From Mycoplasmoidaceae bacterium (lineage in GTDB: Bacteria > Bacillota_I > Bacilli_A > Mycoplasmatales > Mycoplasmoidaceae), in NCBI GenBank assembly GCA_024427125.1, contig JAKSVN010000016.1:1-19156 (forward strand): a DNA stretch of 19,156 bases, in the 5' to 3' direction. Of the stretch, positions 8,858 to 17,207 are shown piece by piece (the stretch's first letter is position 1; each line of letters starts with the position of its first letter). The notes below the pieces were generated by a model. The model did not search any database. It saw only the letters and a list, made by a program, of their open reading frames with translations, and had not been told where the DNA came from. The translations under genes and the position numbers were made by a program.

Positions 8858-8858
8858 A

Positions 8859-9302
8859 ATGCTATTCCTAGGAACTTACAATCACATAATCGATGAAAAG
8901 AATCGTTTAAGTCTACCAGCAAAGCTAGTAGCTAAGTTTTCTCATCGTATTGTTGTAGCTTCTAAAGGTTTTGAAGGTTGTCTTGAACTTAGAAGTCAAG
9001 AAGACTTTGAAGTTTGATCAAATCAAATCCTATCTTATTCACAGAATAAAAAAGACTCACGTATCCTTGCTAGACAAATTCTTGCTAATAGTAGCGAAAT
9101 TGAACTAGATAAGGCAAACCGTATTCTAATCCCTGATGTTTTAACAAAGTTAGCAAATCTTAAAAAGAATGTAATCATCATTGGGTTAGGAAACAAACTT
9201 GAGGTATGAGATGCTAAAGCATATGCAAAGTTCCAAGCTGACACAGATAGTAAGTTTGAAGCAGTAGCTGAAAGAATTGACGATGAAAACTCAACTAAAT
9301 AA
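8859..9302 (+). CDS. mraZ: Transcriptional regulator of the division cluster MraZ
   Basis: The 147-residue product has two AbrB/SpoVT-like half domains, each with a DxxxR core: DEKNRLSLPAKL (D12-R16) and DKANRILIPDVL (D84-R88). This is the MraZ architecture of a tandem swapped-hairpin DNA-binding fold that assembles into a ring. It begins MLFLGTYNH, as is typical, at the ATG at 8859. A GTG at 8832 would extend it through the operator and is rejected. In mollicutes MraZ has been reported as an activator of the division operon, whereas in E. coli it represses. The direction here is not shown. It is first in the cluster mraZ-rsmH-(FtsA-like)-ftsZ and overlaps rsmH by 20 bases. Confidence 0.95.
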
Positions 9303-10206
9303 AATACATACGCCAGTTCTATTAAATGAACTTTTAGCAAATCTTAAAGTTAAACCAAATGGTTTATACGTCGATTGTACAGCTGGTTTTGGTGGTCACA
9401 GTAGTGAAATTGCTAGCCAACTTAAATTAGGCCTTTTAACCTGCATTGATCAAGATGTAAATGCCATTAACCACTTAAATAAATTATTTAAAGATAACGC
9501 GAATGTAACTATAGTTCAAGATAACTTTGTCAACTTAGATCAAATCGTCAATCAACAAGTTGATGGAATCATCATGGACTTAGGTGTAAGTAGTTTGATG
9601 TTTGATGATCCAACAAGAGGCTTTAGTTATAGCCATGAAGGACCTTTAGACATGAGAATGGATGTTGATGGTTCAGTTACAGCTGCTGACATTATTAATA
9701 ATTACTCGCGTGCGCAATTAATAGATTTATTTAAAAAATATGCAGACGTGCGTACTCCTAATAAAGTAGTAGATGCAATTATAGCTAATCGTGAACACAA
9801 ACCAATTACATCAACAACTGAATTAGCAGAAATTATTGCTCAAGCATGTCCTGGTTCCTTAGCAAGAAAACATCCAGCAAAAGTTTATTTCCAGGCTTTG
9901 AGGATTGAAGTTAACAAAGAATTAGATGTTCTTTCAGAAGCATTAGAAAAAGCTTGCAAGAAATTAAAACCTAAAGGAAGATTGTGTGTCATTACTTTCC
10001 ATTCACTAGAAGATCGGATTGTAAAGAATTACTTTAGAAGTCTAACAGAAGCAAAAGACTTATATGGCAAAAATGTTCCTTTGAGCAAAATGTCAAAACC
10101 AAAATTCAAACTAATAACTAAAAAGCCAGTTGTTCCAACTGAAAAAGAAAAACAACAAAACAGAAGAAGCCATAGTGCTAAATTAAGAGTCATAGAAAAA
10201 ATATAA
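9283..10206 (+). CDS. rsmH: 16S rRNA (cytosine-1402-N4)-methyltransferase
   Basis: The 307-residue product starts with MKTQLNKIHTPVLLNELL, the family's HxPVLLxE opening. SAM-binding motif I is DCTAGFGGHS (residues 31-40). MDLGVSSLMFDDPTRGFSY, PLDMRMD, KVYFQALRIEVNKEL and FHSLEDRIVKNYF are all RsmH signatures. It adds N4-methyl to C1402 in the ribosomal P-site decoding region. I chose the ATG at 9283 over an upstream TTG at 9277 because it matches the family N-terminus. It overlaps the mraZ 3' end by 20 bases, the usual coupling in this cluster. The C-terminal tail is basic (KEKQQNRRSHSAKLRV), as in relatives. Confidence 0.96.
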   Translation: MKTQLNKIHTPVLLNELLANLKVKPNGLYVDCTAGFGGHSSEIASQLKLGLLTCIDQDVNAINHLNKLFKDNANVTIVQDNFVNLDQIVNQQVDGIIMDLGVSSLMFDDPTRGFSYSHEGPLDMRMDVDGSVTAADIINNYSRAQLIDLFKKYADVRTPNKVVDAIIANREHKPITSTTELAEIIAQACPGSLARKHPAKVYFQALRIEVNKELDVLSEALEKACKKLKPKGRLCVITFHSLEDRIVKNYFRSLTEAKDLYGKNVPLSKMSKPKFKLITKKPVVPTEKEKQQNRRSHSAKLRVIEKI

Positions 10207-10215
10207 GTAGCAAAA

Positions 10216-11253
10216 ATGAGAGACAGTAAAAAAATTAGAAAATTATTATATTTAAGTAAAAGCAATATTGCTTTAATCATCATGAATGATGTGGATAATG
10301 AACACAACATTCTCTTTGCTCACCAAGTAAAAGTAGATGAAGCTAACCTACAATTTAAGATTCTTGAATTACTAACTAATGCTGCTAACTTTGTTGGATT
10401 CAACATAAAAGAAGTAGAAATTATCTTTGATGACGCACAAATTACAAAGTATAGTTTCACTAACCAAGAATTTGTTGATTGTAACTGTGAAGAAGATATT
10501 GCAAAAGAAATTTACAAAAAAGCTAAGATTGATAATTACTTTGTTAATGAAATTAACTTTTTAGGTATTAACTATGATGAAATCGAAAAAGTGGCTAGAG
10601 TAAATTGTCAAGTTTGTGCAAGTGACTATATCACATATAAAAAATATATTAAAGCAGTTAAGGCTTGCAATGTTGCCGTAGTTAATTCAACTAACTTATA
10701 CAAGTTACAAAAAACAAACAAAAATGAAATCGAATTAACATTGAACATTGATGGATCAAGAGTTATTGCTTGTGAATACTATGGTAAAAGACTTAACAAT
10801 GTTAAAACAATTAACTTGAACCTAGAAGATATTAAACAACACGTTGCTGATAAGTTTAATATTTCTATCAAGAAAATAGAAGATGTTTTAAAAGTTGCTA
10901 ATGAATTAGCATCTTGTGTTCAAGATGATATTGCTGTTGTTAAAAACTATGATTTAAAAACAAAATCATTTAACAAAGTTAATCTTAAAGAATTATTAGC
11001 TTTATATCGTGATGAAATCAGAACGCAAATAAACAACTATGTTGATTACAGAAATTTCCAAACTATTCAAGTTATTTCTAATCAACCAATCAATGCAATT
11101 GATGGTTTTGAATTTGTTGTTAATGAAGATGTTTGCTTAGATGGTATTAATCTAGACAAAATTGTTAGCTTAGCTAACATTGATATCAATGCCAATGAAA
11201 TTACTCAATTTAACTTTGAAAACAAAATTAAGCCAATTAATTTGCCAGCATAG
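10216..11253 (+). CDS. FtsA-like division protein, MG223-type
   Basis: The 345-residue protein has no sharp sequence motif. It occupies the slot held by MG223 between mraW/rsmH and ftsZ in Mycoplasma genitalium, which has been proposed to have an FtsA-like (actin) fold. Seen here: an N-terminal strand pair (KLLYLSKSNIALIIM) in the place of the first actin phosphate loop. Residues about 173-225 (LTLNIDGSRVIACEYYGKRLNNVK...DVLK) resemble the FtsA second subdomain start, where the usual DxGxxTT loop is reduced to IDGS. Gly-rich ATP loops are missing, so nucleotide binding is doubtful. No terminal amphipathic membrane anchor is evident. It probably partners FtsZ, but that is inference from position and weak fold similarity. 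It lies 9 bases after rsmH and 9 before ftsZ. Confidence 0.65.
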   Translation: MRDSKKIRKLLYLSKSNIALIIMNDVDNEHNILFAHQVKVDEANLQFKILELLTNAANFVGFNIKEVEIIFDDAQITKYSFTNQEFVDCNCEEDIAKEIYKKAKIDNYFVNEINFLGINYDEIEKVARVNCQVCASDYITYKKYIKAVKACNVAVVNSTNLYKLQKTNKNEIELTLNIDGSRVIACEYYGKRLNNVKTINLNLEDIKQHVADKFNISIKKIEDVLKVANELASCVQDDIAVVKNYDLKTKSFNKVNLKELLALYRDEIRTQINNYVDYRNFQTIQVISNQPINAIDGFEFVVNEDVCLDGINLDKIVSLANIDINANEITQFNFENKIKPINLPA

Positions 11254-11262
11254 GAGTAGATC

Positions 11263-12531
11263 ATGGAAGATAATCAACTAAATCAAAATTTCACTCAACC
11301 AACAGATGTTGAACAACAAACTTCAAACCAAGAAGTTGTTAGTCAACCATCAACTAATCATACATTTACTAATATTGATCTAGACAAAGAAGGTAATAAT
11401 AATTTTAATATTAAAGTAATTGGTATTGGTGGTGCTGGTTGTAACGTCATCAATCATATTGCAGCTAATCATAAAAATATTACAGATGCTGCAAAGATTT
11501 ATGCTCTTAACACTGACTTATGTTCATTAAAATTAATGAAGAATGTTCCTAACATCTTCCTTCTTAATAAAGAAGAATTAAAAGGTTATGGGTCTGGAGG
11601 AAATCCAGATGTTGGTAAACAAGCTGTCCAACATGATGCTGAGGCAATTAAAGCTGAACTACAAGGAACTGATATCTTATTTATAATCGCAGGAATGGGA
11701 AAAGGAGCCGGATCTGGTGGAGCACCAGAACTTGCGCAAATTGCCAAAGAGTTAGGTATCCTAACTGTTTCAATTGTTAATATGCCATCAGTTGCTTGTG
11801 AAGGGAATGTTATTTACAATAATGCTTTCAATTCTTTACAAACATTAATTGTTTACTCTGACTCTGTCACAACAATTAGTAATGAAAGAATTATTAGTAA
11901 TAATAAAGATATCAGTTTCTATGATGCTTATCAATTGGCTAATGAAGAGATTGCCGATATTATCGAAGATATCATCAACATTATCTTTAAACCAAGCACA
12001 ATGAACATTGACTTTGCTGATTTAAAAACTTTCTTTAAAGAAAACAAATTCTTCATGGCTAATAGATTAACTCTAGATAGTAGCACAAATAGCCAAATGA
12101 GAATCAGAGAAGCTATAGCTTTAAAAATCAAACGTAGCTTTGGTGATGTAAACATCAACAACTGTAAACAAGTTATTGTAAACATAAGTTTATCTAAGGA
12201 AGCACCAACATCAATCCTTGCTGATGTAAACAAGTCATTTGCAGAAATTACTAAGAATGATAAACTATCACTCGTAGCAGGCGTAAACTATAATGACGAA
12301 AAGAAAATAGAGATATCATTCTTACTAGCAGGAAAGAACTATGCTTCAGACTTTGACAATGCATTTGAGGGCGATAGCGGCTTACAAAACTCATGAGCCG
12401 TCCCAACAATCAAAGTTGAAGCTGTCGAGGATTCTGGTGCAAATGAATATGATAATTTAATGAAAGATGTGGATGAAGCTGCCAAACCAACTGAAGATAT
12501 TTTAAACAAAGACAAGAATACAGGAGAATAA
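11263..12531 (+). CDS. ftsZ: Cell division GTPase FtsZ (divergent)
   Basis: The 422-residue tubulin homologue polymerises into the division ring. Residues 1-48 are an Asn/Gln-rich extension. Then come KVIGIGGAGCN (51-61) and the NTD nucleotide loop. The tubulin signature, normally GGGTGTG, reads GKGAGSG (146-152, flanked by AGM and GAP). The T7 loop NIDFAD (N248, D250, D253), which triggers GTP hydrolysis in the neighbouring subunit, is intact. The C-terminal domain ends near 380. An acidic linker follows, without the conserved FtsA/ZipA-binding peptide, as in other mycoplasmas. UGA at 12394 is Trp; stopping there would cut off only the tail. The gene follows GGAGTAGATC and is probably under mraZ operon control. 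Confidence 0.93.
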
Positions 12532-12533
12532 TT

Positions 12534-12713
12534 ATGGAAATAGAAAAAATTAAAGTACAACCAACTGAAAAAATTGTAGTTGAACAAGATGACAACTATG
12601 AACAAACTCTAAGAGAGTTAACTAAGGAAGAATTACTTCATAAATTAAATTACGAAGAAACTAATCCTGAAAGAATTAAACTAATCAAGAAGATTCTTAA
12701 AACTAAAGCATAA
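12534..12713 (+). CDS. 59-residue protein of unknown function, last gene of the division cluster
   Basis: The ATG at 12534 lies 2 bases after the ftsZ stop, with AGGAGAATA (12522-12530) as a well-spaced ribosome binding site inside the ftsZ end. The product is highly charged: a Lys/Glu/Gln N-terminal half without hydrophobic segments, then LRELTKEELLHKLNYEE and a basic helix (RIKLIKKILKTKA). It has no Cys, Trp or Gly, so it is probably an extended or helical adaptor. I do not recognise it. Position and ribosome binding site support translation together with ftsZ. A role in division is only a guess from context. Confidence 0.65.
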   Translation: MEIEKIKVQPTEKIVVEQDDNYEQTLRELTKEELLHKLNYEETNPERIKLIKKILKTKA

Positions 12714-12740
12714 TCGTAGATTAGGATTAAAAAAGAAAGA

Positions 12741-12766
12741 TTAGCACTTTTTGTTTAGAGTGCTAA
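12741..12766. promoter_or_regulatory. CIRCE operator (HrcA binding site) for dnaJ-grpE, 8-bp spacer
   Basis: Left half TTAGCACTT (12741-12749), spacer of 8, right half GAGTGCTAA (12758-12766). The consensus is TTAGCACTC-N9-GAGTGCTAA. The right half is perfect. The left half differs at the last base, and the spacer is one base short. The site overlaps the -35 position of the dnaJ promoter, as expected for heat-inducible repression by HrcA. TTTTCTT follows, so the transcribed hairpin could also end ftsZ-operon transcripts. Confidence 0.85.
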
Positions 12767-12774
12767 TTTTCTTA

Positions 12775-12780
12775 TATAAT
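12775..12780 (+). promoter_or_regulatory. -10 box of dnaJ
   Basis: TATAAT, with TTGTTT (12751-12756) as a possible -35 at an 18-base spacing inside the CIRCE element. The predicted leader is about 13 bases, without a Shine-Dalgarno site. Confidence 0.65.
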
Positions 12781-12799
12781 ATACATAATAATATTATTT

Positions 12800-13993
12800 A
12801 TGGCAAACAAAAGAGACTATTACGAAGTATTAGGAATCAGCAAGGATGCTACAGAACAAGACATCAAAAAAGCTTTTAGACGTCTTGCTATGCAATACCA
12901 TCCTGACCGTAACAAAGCACCTGATGCAGAAGAAAAGTTTAAAGAAATTAATGAGGCGTATGCTGTATTATCAGATAAAGATAAACGTGCAACATATGAC
13001 CGTTTTGGTTTTGAAGGACTAAACCAACAAGGTTTTTCTGCAGGAAACCCTTTTGATATTTTTAATGAATTCTTTGGTGGTGGTAGAGGTGGAGTTAAAT
13101 TCTCCTTTGGTGGAGACGAAGATGTTGATTTAGGTGACATCTTTGGTGGATTATTCGGTGGAGGTAGAAGAAGAACTTCTAGACGTTCTAACCAAGTAAT
13201 TATTCCATATGAATTAAATATCCAAACTGAAATCAATATTGATTTCTTAGATTCTGTTTTAGGCTGTAACCGTGATATTACATTAAAAATAAAATCTGCA
13301 TGTGATGAATGTAAAGGAACAGGTGTAGCTAATGAAGAAGGTGCAGAAGTAACTTGTTCGCACTGCAAGGGTAGTGGTATTTTAATTCAATCAAGACGTA
13401 CACCATTTGGTGTAATGCAAAGCCAAACAACATGTCCATATTGTAATGGAACGGGAAAGGTTGTTAAAAAACCTTGCCCTAAATGTAAAGGTAAGAAATA
13501 TCATGAAGAACTAAAGACCTATGAAATAGAAATAGATCCAGGTATTGAAAATGGACAAGTTGTAAAAATTGCTGGTAAAGGTCATAGCTATAAAGATTAC
13601 ACAGGTGACCTATATGTAAGAATCAATGTTACACCAAGTAAGATCTTTGAAAAAGATGGTAAGACACTATATACACAAGTAGTCATCGATCCTTTAAAAG
13701 CAATAACAGGTGGAGAAATAGATATTCCTACACCATATGGTTTTAAAAAGCTAAAACTACCAGCAGGAACTGCTGATGGACAACAATTTGAAATTGCTAA
13801 TTCAGGAATTAAGAATATTAAATCTAAACTCTTTGGTAAAAGTAATGGAACATTAATTGCTATTATCAAATATGCAACACCAAATAAATATTCAAAAGAT
13901 GAACTAGAAACATTAAATAAAATATTAGAAAAGAACAATAATAATGATCAAGTTACAAAATATTATGATCAAGCTAAGAAGGAGATTCAATAA
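12800..13993 (+). CDS. dnaJ: Chaperone DnaJ (Hsp40, type I)
   Basis: The 397-residue product has the full type I layout. The J domain is at residues 1-70 with HPD at 34-36. A Gly/Phe-rich linker follows (about 75-125, [17 protein letters not shown]). The zinc domain has four CxxCxGxG repeats starting at 168, 186, 212 and 226 (the last is CPKCKGKK). Beta-sandwich substrate domains follow. It delivers unfolded proteins to DnaK and stimulates its ATPase. There is no in-frame UGA. The ATG at 12800 has no ribosome binding site and a very short leader. Its CIRCE promoter indicates HrcA-controlled heat-shock expression. It shares one base with the grpE start, while dnaK itself is not in this window. 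Confidence 0.97.
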   Translation: MANKRDYYEVLGISKDATEQDIKKAFRRLAMQYHPDRNKAPDAEEKFKEINEAYAVLSDKDKRATYDRFGFEGLNQQGFSAGNPFDIFNEFFGGGRGGVKFSFGGDEDVDLGDIFGGLFGGGRRRTSRRSNQVIIPYELNIQTEINIDFLDSVLGCNRDITLKIKSACDECKGTGVANEEGAEVTCSHCKGSGILIQSRRTPFGVMQSQTTCPYCNGTGKVVKKPCPKCKGKKYHEELKTYEIEIDPGIENGQVVKIAGKGHSYKDYTGDLYVRINVTPSKIFEKDGKTLYTQVVIDPLKAITGGEIDIPTPYGFKKLKLPAGTADGQQFEIANSGIKNIKSKLFGKSNGTLIAIIKYATPNKYSKDELETLNKILEKNNNNDQVTKYYDQAKKEIQ

Positions 13994-14640
13994 TGAGCAA
14001 AAAAGATAAAAAAATCGAACCAAAGAAAGAACCTAAGAAAGAAACTGCACCAGTTGCAGAAGAATCTCAAGAATCTAAATTGGCAAAAAAGATCATAGAT
14101 CTTGAAACAACTTTGTCTAACAAGGACAAAGAGATTGCTGATCGTGAAAAAATCATTCAAGCTCTTAAAAATGATTTAACTACTCTAGCTAATGAATACA
14201 AGAATCAACTGATTCTTAAGATGGATGAAGCAAACAAACTTATCAAACTAAAGCAAGATGAAAATGATGCTAAATTTAAAGCTAACCTAGCTGAAGCTAA
14301 GAAGTATGCTTTTAAAGACCAAGCTCTAGATCTAATTGATGTCATTAACCAATTTGAAATTGCATGTAACTATCAATTAACTGATGAGAAGTTGATAAAT
14401 TATCAAAAAGGTTTCAAAATGTTTTTAACTAAATTCTACAATTTATTGGAAGACTGACACATCACTCAAATCAAACCTGAGGTAGGCCAAGAATTCCAAC
14501 CTGCTGTTATGGAATGCTTTGAAACTGTTCAAGATCCTTCTAAACAAAACAACATTATTGTTGAAGTTATCCATACTGGATACAAACTATATGACCATAT
14601 TTTAAAACCCGCTTTAGTGAAAGTGATTAAGAACAATTAA
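13993..14640 (+). CDS. grpE: Nucleotide exchange factor GrpE
   Basis: The 215-residue product begins at an ATG overlapping the dnaJ stop (TAATG), with a strong AAGGAGAT site (13978-13985) inside dnaJ. Residues 1-30 are a charged tail (KKEPKKE). Residues about 30-90 form the long coiled-coil stalk (KKIIDLETTLSNKDKEIADREKII...), followed by the four-helix bundle and a C-terminal beta domain. The latter holds the signature NIIVEVIHTGYKLYDHILKPALVKV. GrpE dimers release ADP from DnaK, completing the DnaK-DnaJ cycle. UGA at 14455 encodes Trp. If it were read as stop, the whole beta domain would be lost. Confidence 0.94.
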
Positions 14641-14648
14641 ATTATTAG

Positions 14649-14654
14649 TATAAT
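14649..14654 (+). promoter_or_regulatory. -10 box of the asnS operon
   Basis: TATAAT 9 bases after the grpE stop and 24 bases before the asnS ATG. The leader carries GAGG (14667-14670), 8 bases before the ATG. The -35 region would lie within the grpE end. Confidence 0.55.
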
Positions 14655-14678
14655 AATTTAATAGTCGAGGTTTTTTAT

Positions 14679-16040
14679 ATGAGACACGTAGATATTGCTA
14701 AAGCAATAAGAGACCAAAAATTGATTGGTCAAGAAGTTACTATCGAAGGTTGGGTAAAGTTCAACCGTGATAGTGGTAAGATTGTATTTATTGCAATGAA
14801 TGATGGTACAACCATCAAGAATCTTCAAATTGTTTGTAAACCTGAAAACTTATCTAACTTTGATAAAATCAAAGGTTTTAGATTAGCTTCAGCTATTAAA
14901 GTTAAAGGAAACTTAAAACCTGGCAGAGAAGCAGGTAGTGTTGAACTAGAAGCTAAAGAAGTAAAACTTCTTAAGCTTGCTGATGAAGATTATCCATTAC
15001 AAAACAAGGAACATACAAATGAATTTCTAAGAGAAATTGCTCATTTAAAATCTCGTGCAACTACAACTCAAGCAATTCAAAGAATTAGAACTGAATTAGC
15101 TTTTGCTATTCATCATTTTTTCCATACTAAAGGTTTTATTTACCTAGCTAGTCCAATCATTACAAGTAATGACTGTGAAGGCGCTGGAGAAAACTTTATT
15201 ATTCAAGATGATCCAAACAATTCTTTCTTCCAAGGTGTTAAAGCAGGATTAACTGTTTCAGGACAATTAAATGCTGAAGCTTATGCTTTAGGAATGAAAA
15301 AGGTTTATACCTTTGGTCCAACATTCAGAGCTGAAAGAAGTCATACAAATAGACACTTAGCTGAATTCTGAATGGTTGAACCAGAAATTAACTTTATGAA
15401 CTTAAGACAACTAATGATGTTAATTGAGCAAATGTTCAAAAATATTGTTGGTAAAGTTTTAGATAAATGTAAAGATGAAATTCAATATTTAAACAAGAAG
15501 TACAACAACAATACTTATGAAGTATTAAACTCTTTGTTAAACAAAAAGTTTGTTAAATTAGATTATGCAAAAGCTGTTGATATTTTAAAAGAAGCTATTG
15601 CTAATGGTCATAAGTTTGAAGATGCTAACATCTTCTTTGGTAAAGACTTTGCTTCAGAACATGAAAGATATTTATGTGAACAACATTTTAAAGCACCAGT
15701 CTTTATCGTAAACTTCCCTAAAGAAATCAAAGCTTTCTATATGAAAGCTAACCCTGATGGTAAAACTGTTGCAGCTTGTGACTTATTAGTTCCTGGTGTA
15801 GGAGAAATCGTTGGCGGTAGTCAACGTGAAGATGACTATAACAAGATTGTTAAACGTTGTGAAGAAATGCACATTGATACTAAAGGTTTGCAATGATATC
15901 TTGATCTAAGAAAGTATGGATACTTTAGATCTGCTGGTTTTGGTTTAGGATTTGAAAGATTCTTAATGTACATTGCTGGAGTAGATAATGTAAAAGATGT
16001 TATCCCATTCCCAAGATATGAAGGAGAATTGAGGTTCTAA
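14679..16040 (+). CDS. asnS: Asparaginyl-tRNA synthetase
   Basis: The 453-residue product is a class IIb synthetase. The N-terminal OB-fold anticodon domain is at about 1-105 ([25 protein letters not shown]). The catalytic core has motif 2 [20 protein letters not shown] (212-231) and motif 3 GFGLGFER (420-427) followed by [20 protein letters not shown] and the motif 2 [11 protein letters not shown] pattern mark AsnRS rather than AspRS. It charges tRNA-Asn directly, so the indirect GatCAB route is not needed for Asn. UGA codons at 15369 and 15894 encode Trp. It is first in a tight operon with pgsA (1-base gap), cinA and an MG116-like gene, the same order as MG113-MG116 in M. genitalium. Confidence 0.96.
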
Positions 16041-16041
16041 T

Positions 16042-16734
16042 ATGAATGGTCAAAAGAAAATCTTTTGTAAACAAAACATTCCTAACATGTTATTAGTGTT
16101 AAGGATGCTTTTAGTTCCAGTAATTATTGGATTATTGATTGCTGAAAAATACAATATAGGAAATAACCCTGTTATTTACCAACTTATCAGTCCTTTTAAA
16201 ACTAGTAGCGGTGAAAAATATAGTGAAGTTCATTTATATTTCTTACTTGCTGCAATCTTCTTTGTGATTGCTTCAATCACAGATTTCCTTGATGGAAAGA
16301 TTGCAAGAAAATTTAATTGAGTGTCTGATTTTGGAAAACTATGAGATCCAATTGCAGACAAAGTTTTAGTTAACTCTGTCCTTATTTGCTTTGCATGAAT
16401 GACAATTGTTCCTATCTTTGTTCAAGTTGTCATGATTGCTAGAGATGTTTGTGTTGATGCACAAAAGATGGTGGCTGCTAAAAAAGGAACTGTGGTAGCA
16501 GCAAACTATTGAGGAAAATTCAAAACTGTTTTACAAATGATAGGTTTAGTCTTAATATTCTTCTTCTTTAACTGTCCATATTGAAAAGTACAAATGGAAC
16601 CTGCTTATAAAGGTTTATATTGAGGTGTACAAAACTTAATGATGTATTTAGCAACAGTTATGTCTGTAGCTTCAGGAATCATTTACTTTATCGATATTAA
16701 TAAGGCATTAAAAAACAATGGAAAACAAAATTAA
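16042..16734 (+). CDS. pgsA: CDP-diacylglycerol-glycerol-3-phosphate 3-phosphatidyltransferase
   Basis: The 230-residue membrane enzyme carries the complete CDP-alcohol phosphotransferase motif: D81-x2-D84-G85-x2-A88-R89-x8-G98-x3-D102-x3-D106. These residues bind the CDP and two metal ions. Hydrophobic segments lie at about 16-35, 62-80, 110-130, 160-178 and 200-220. The 42-61 region is a polar loop. It makes phosphatidylglycerol phosphate at the membrane, the committed step to phosphatidylglycerol and cardiolipin. It is called pgsA rather than another family member because of the asnS-pgsA-cinA order and overall length. Several UGA codons encode Trp. A GAGG site (16031-16034) lies in the asnS end, and the 3' end overlaps cinA by 17 bases. 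Confidence 0.9.
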
Positions 16735-17206
16735 TGAGCAAATAATTAAGAAATTAAATGATTTACATTTAACTATTAGTACATGTGAATCTATGACTGG
16801 TGGAGCAATTGCTTCTAACTTAGTTTTAGTAGAACATGCTAGTCAATCATTTTTAGGTTCTTTAGTAACCTACCATGCTAATGCTAAAATGAAATTAGCA
16901 AAAGTAGAACAAGAGCTTATTGACAAACATGGTACAGTTTCTATAGAATGTGCTAGAGCTATGGCAAAAGGTTGCCAAAAAGCTTTTAAATCAGATATTG
17001 CTATATCTGTTACTGGAAATGCTAGTACTGATCATCCAATTGAAGGTCAACCAAGTGGTATGGCTTTTATCTGCATTATGCTTTTTGATAAAGTCTATGG
17101 CCTTCAATTCACTTCTCAATACAATGATAGGGTAGATACGATTAATCAATGCGTAGCATTTACTTTATCTGAATTATGAGAATTAATTAAGGATCTTAAG
17201 AAATAA
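16718..17206 (+). CDS. cinA: CinA C-terminal domain protein (NMN amidohydrolase-like, divergent)
   Basis: The 162-residue product is a stand-alone CinA C-domain (PF02464-like), lacking the N-terminal MoCF/ADP-ribose pyrophosphatase half. The family pattern is clear: TISTCESMTGGAIASNL for the usual ESCTGG, then VTYHANAKMKLAKV, HGTVSIECARAMAKG, and SVTGNASTDH where TGIAGP is usual. Active relatives (PncC) deamidate nicotinamide mononucleotide to nicotinic acid mononucleotide. The C-to-M change in the first loop and the loss of AGP in the second leave activity uncertain. It overlaps pgsA by 17 bases and sits one base before the next gene. UGA at 17177 is Trp. It matches MG115 by position. Confidence 0.85.
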
Positions 17207-17207
17207 T

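Noticed and set aside
8832..8858. GTG start giving a 9-residue longer MraZ
   Set aside because: This segment is the MraZ operator and ribosome binding site. The family N-terminus MLFLGTYNH begins at the ATG at 8859.
9277..9282. TTG start for RsmH two codons upstream
   Set aside because: The ATG at 9283 fits the family start better and no better ribosome binding site supports the TTG.
12820..13368. 182-codon open frame antisense to dnaJ
   Set aside because: DnaJ is unmistakable on the plus strand. The antisense product is low-complexity Pro/Ser from the Gly/Phe region read backwards.
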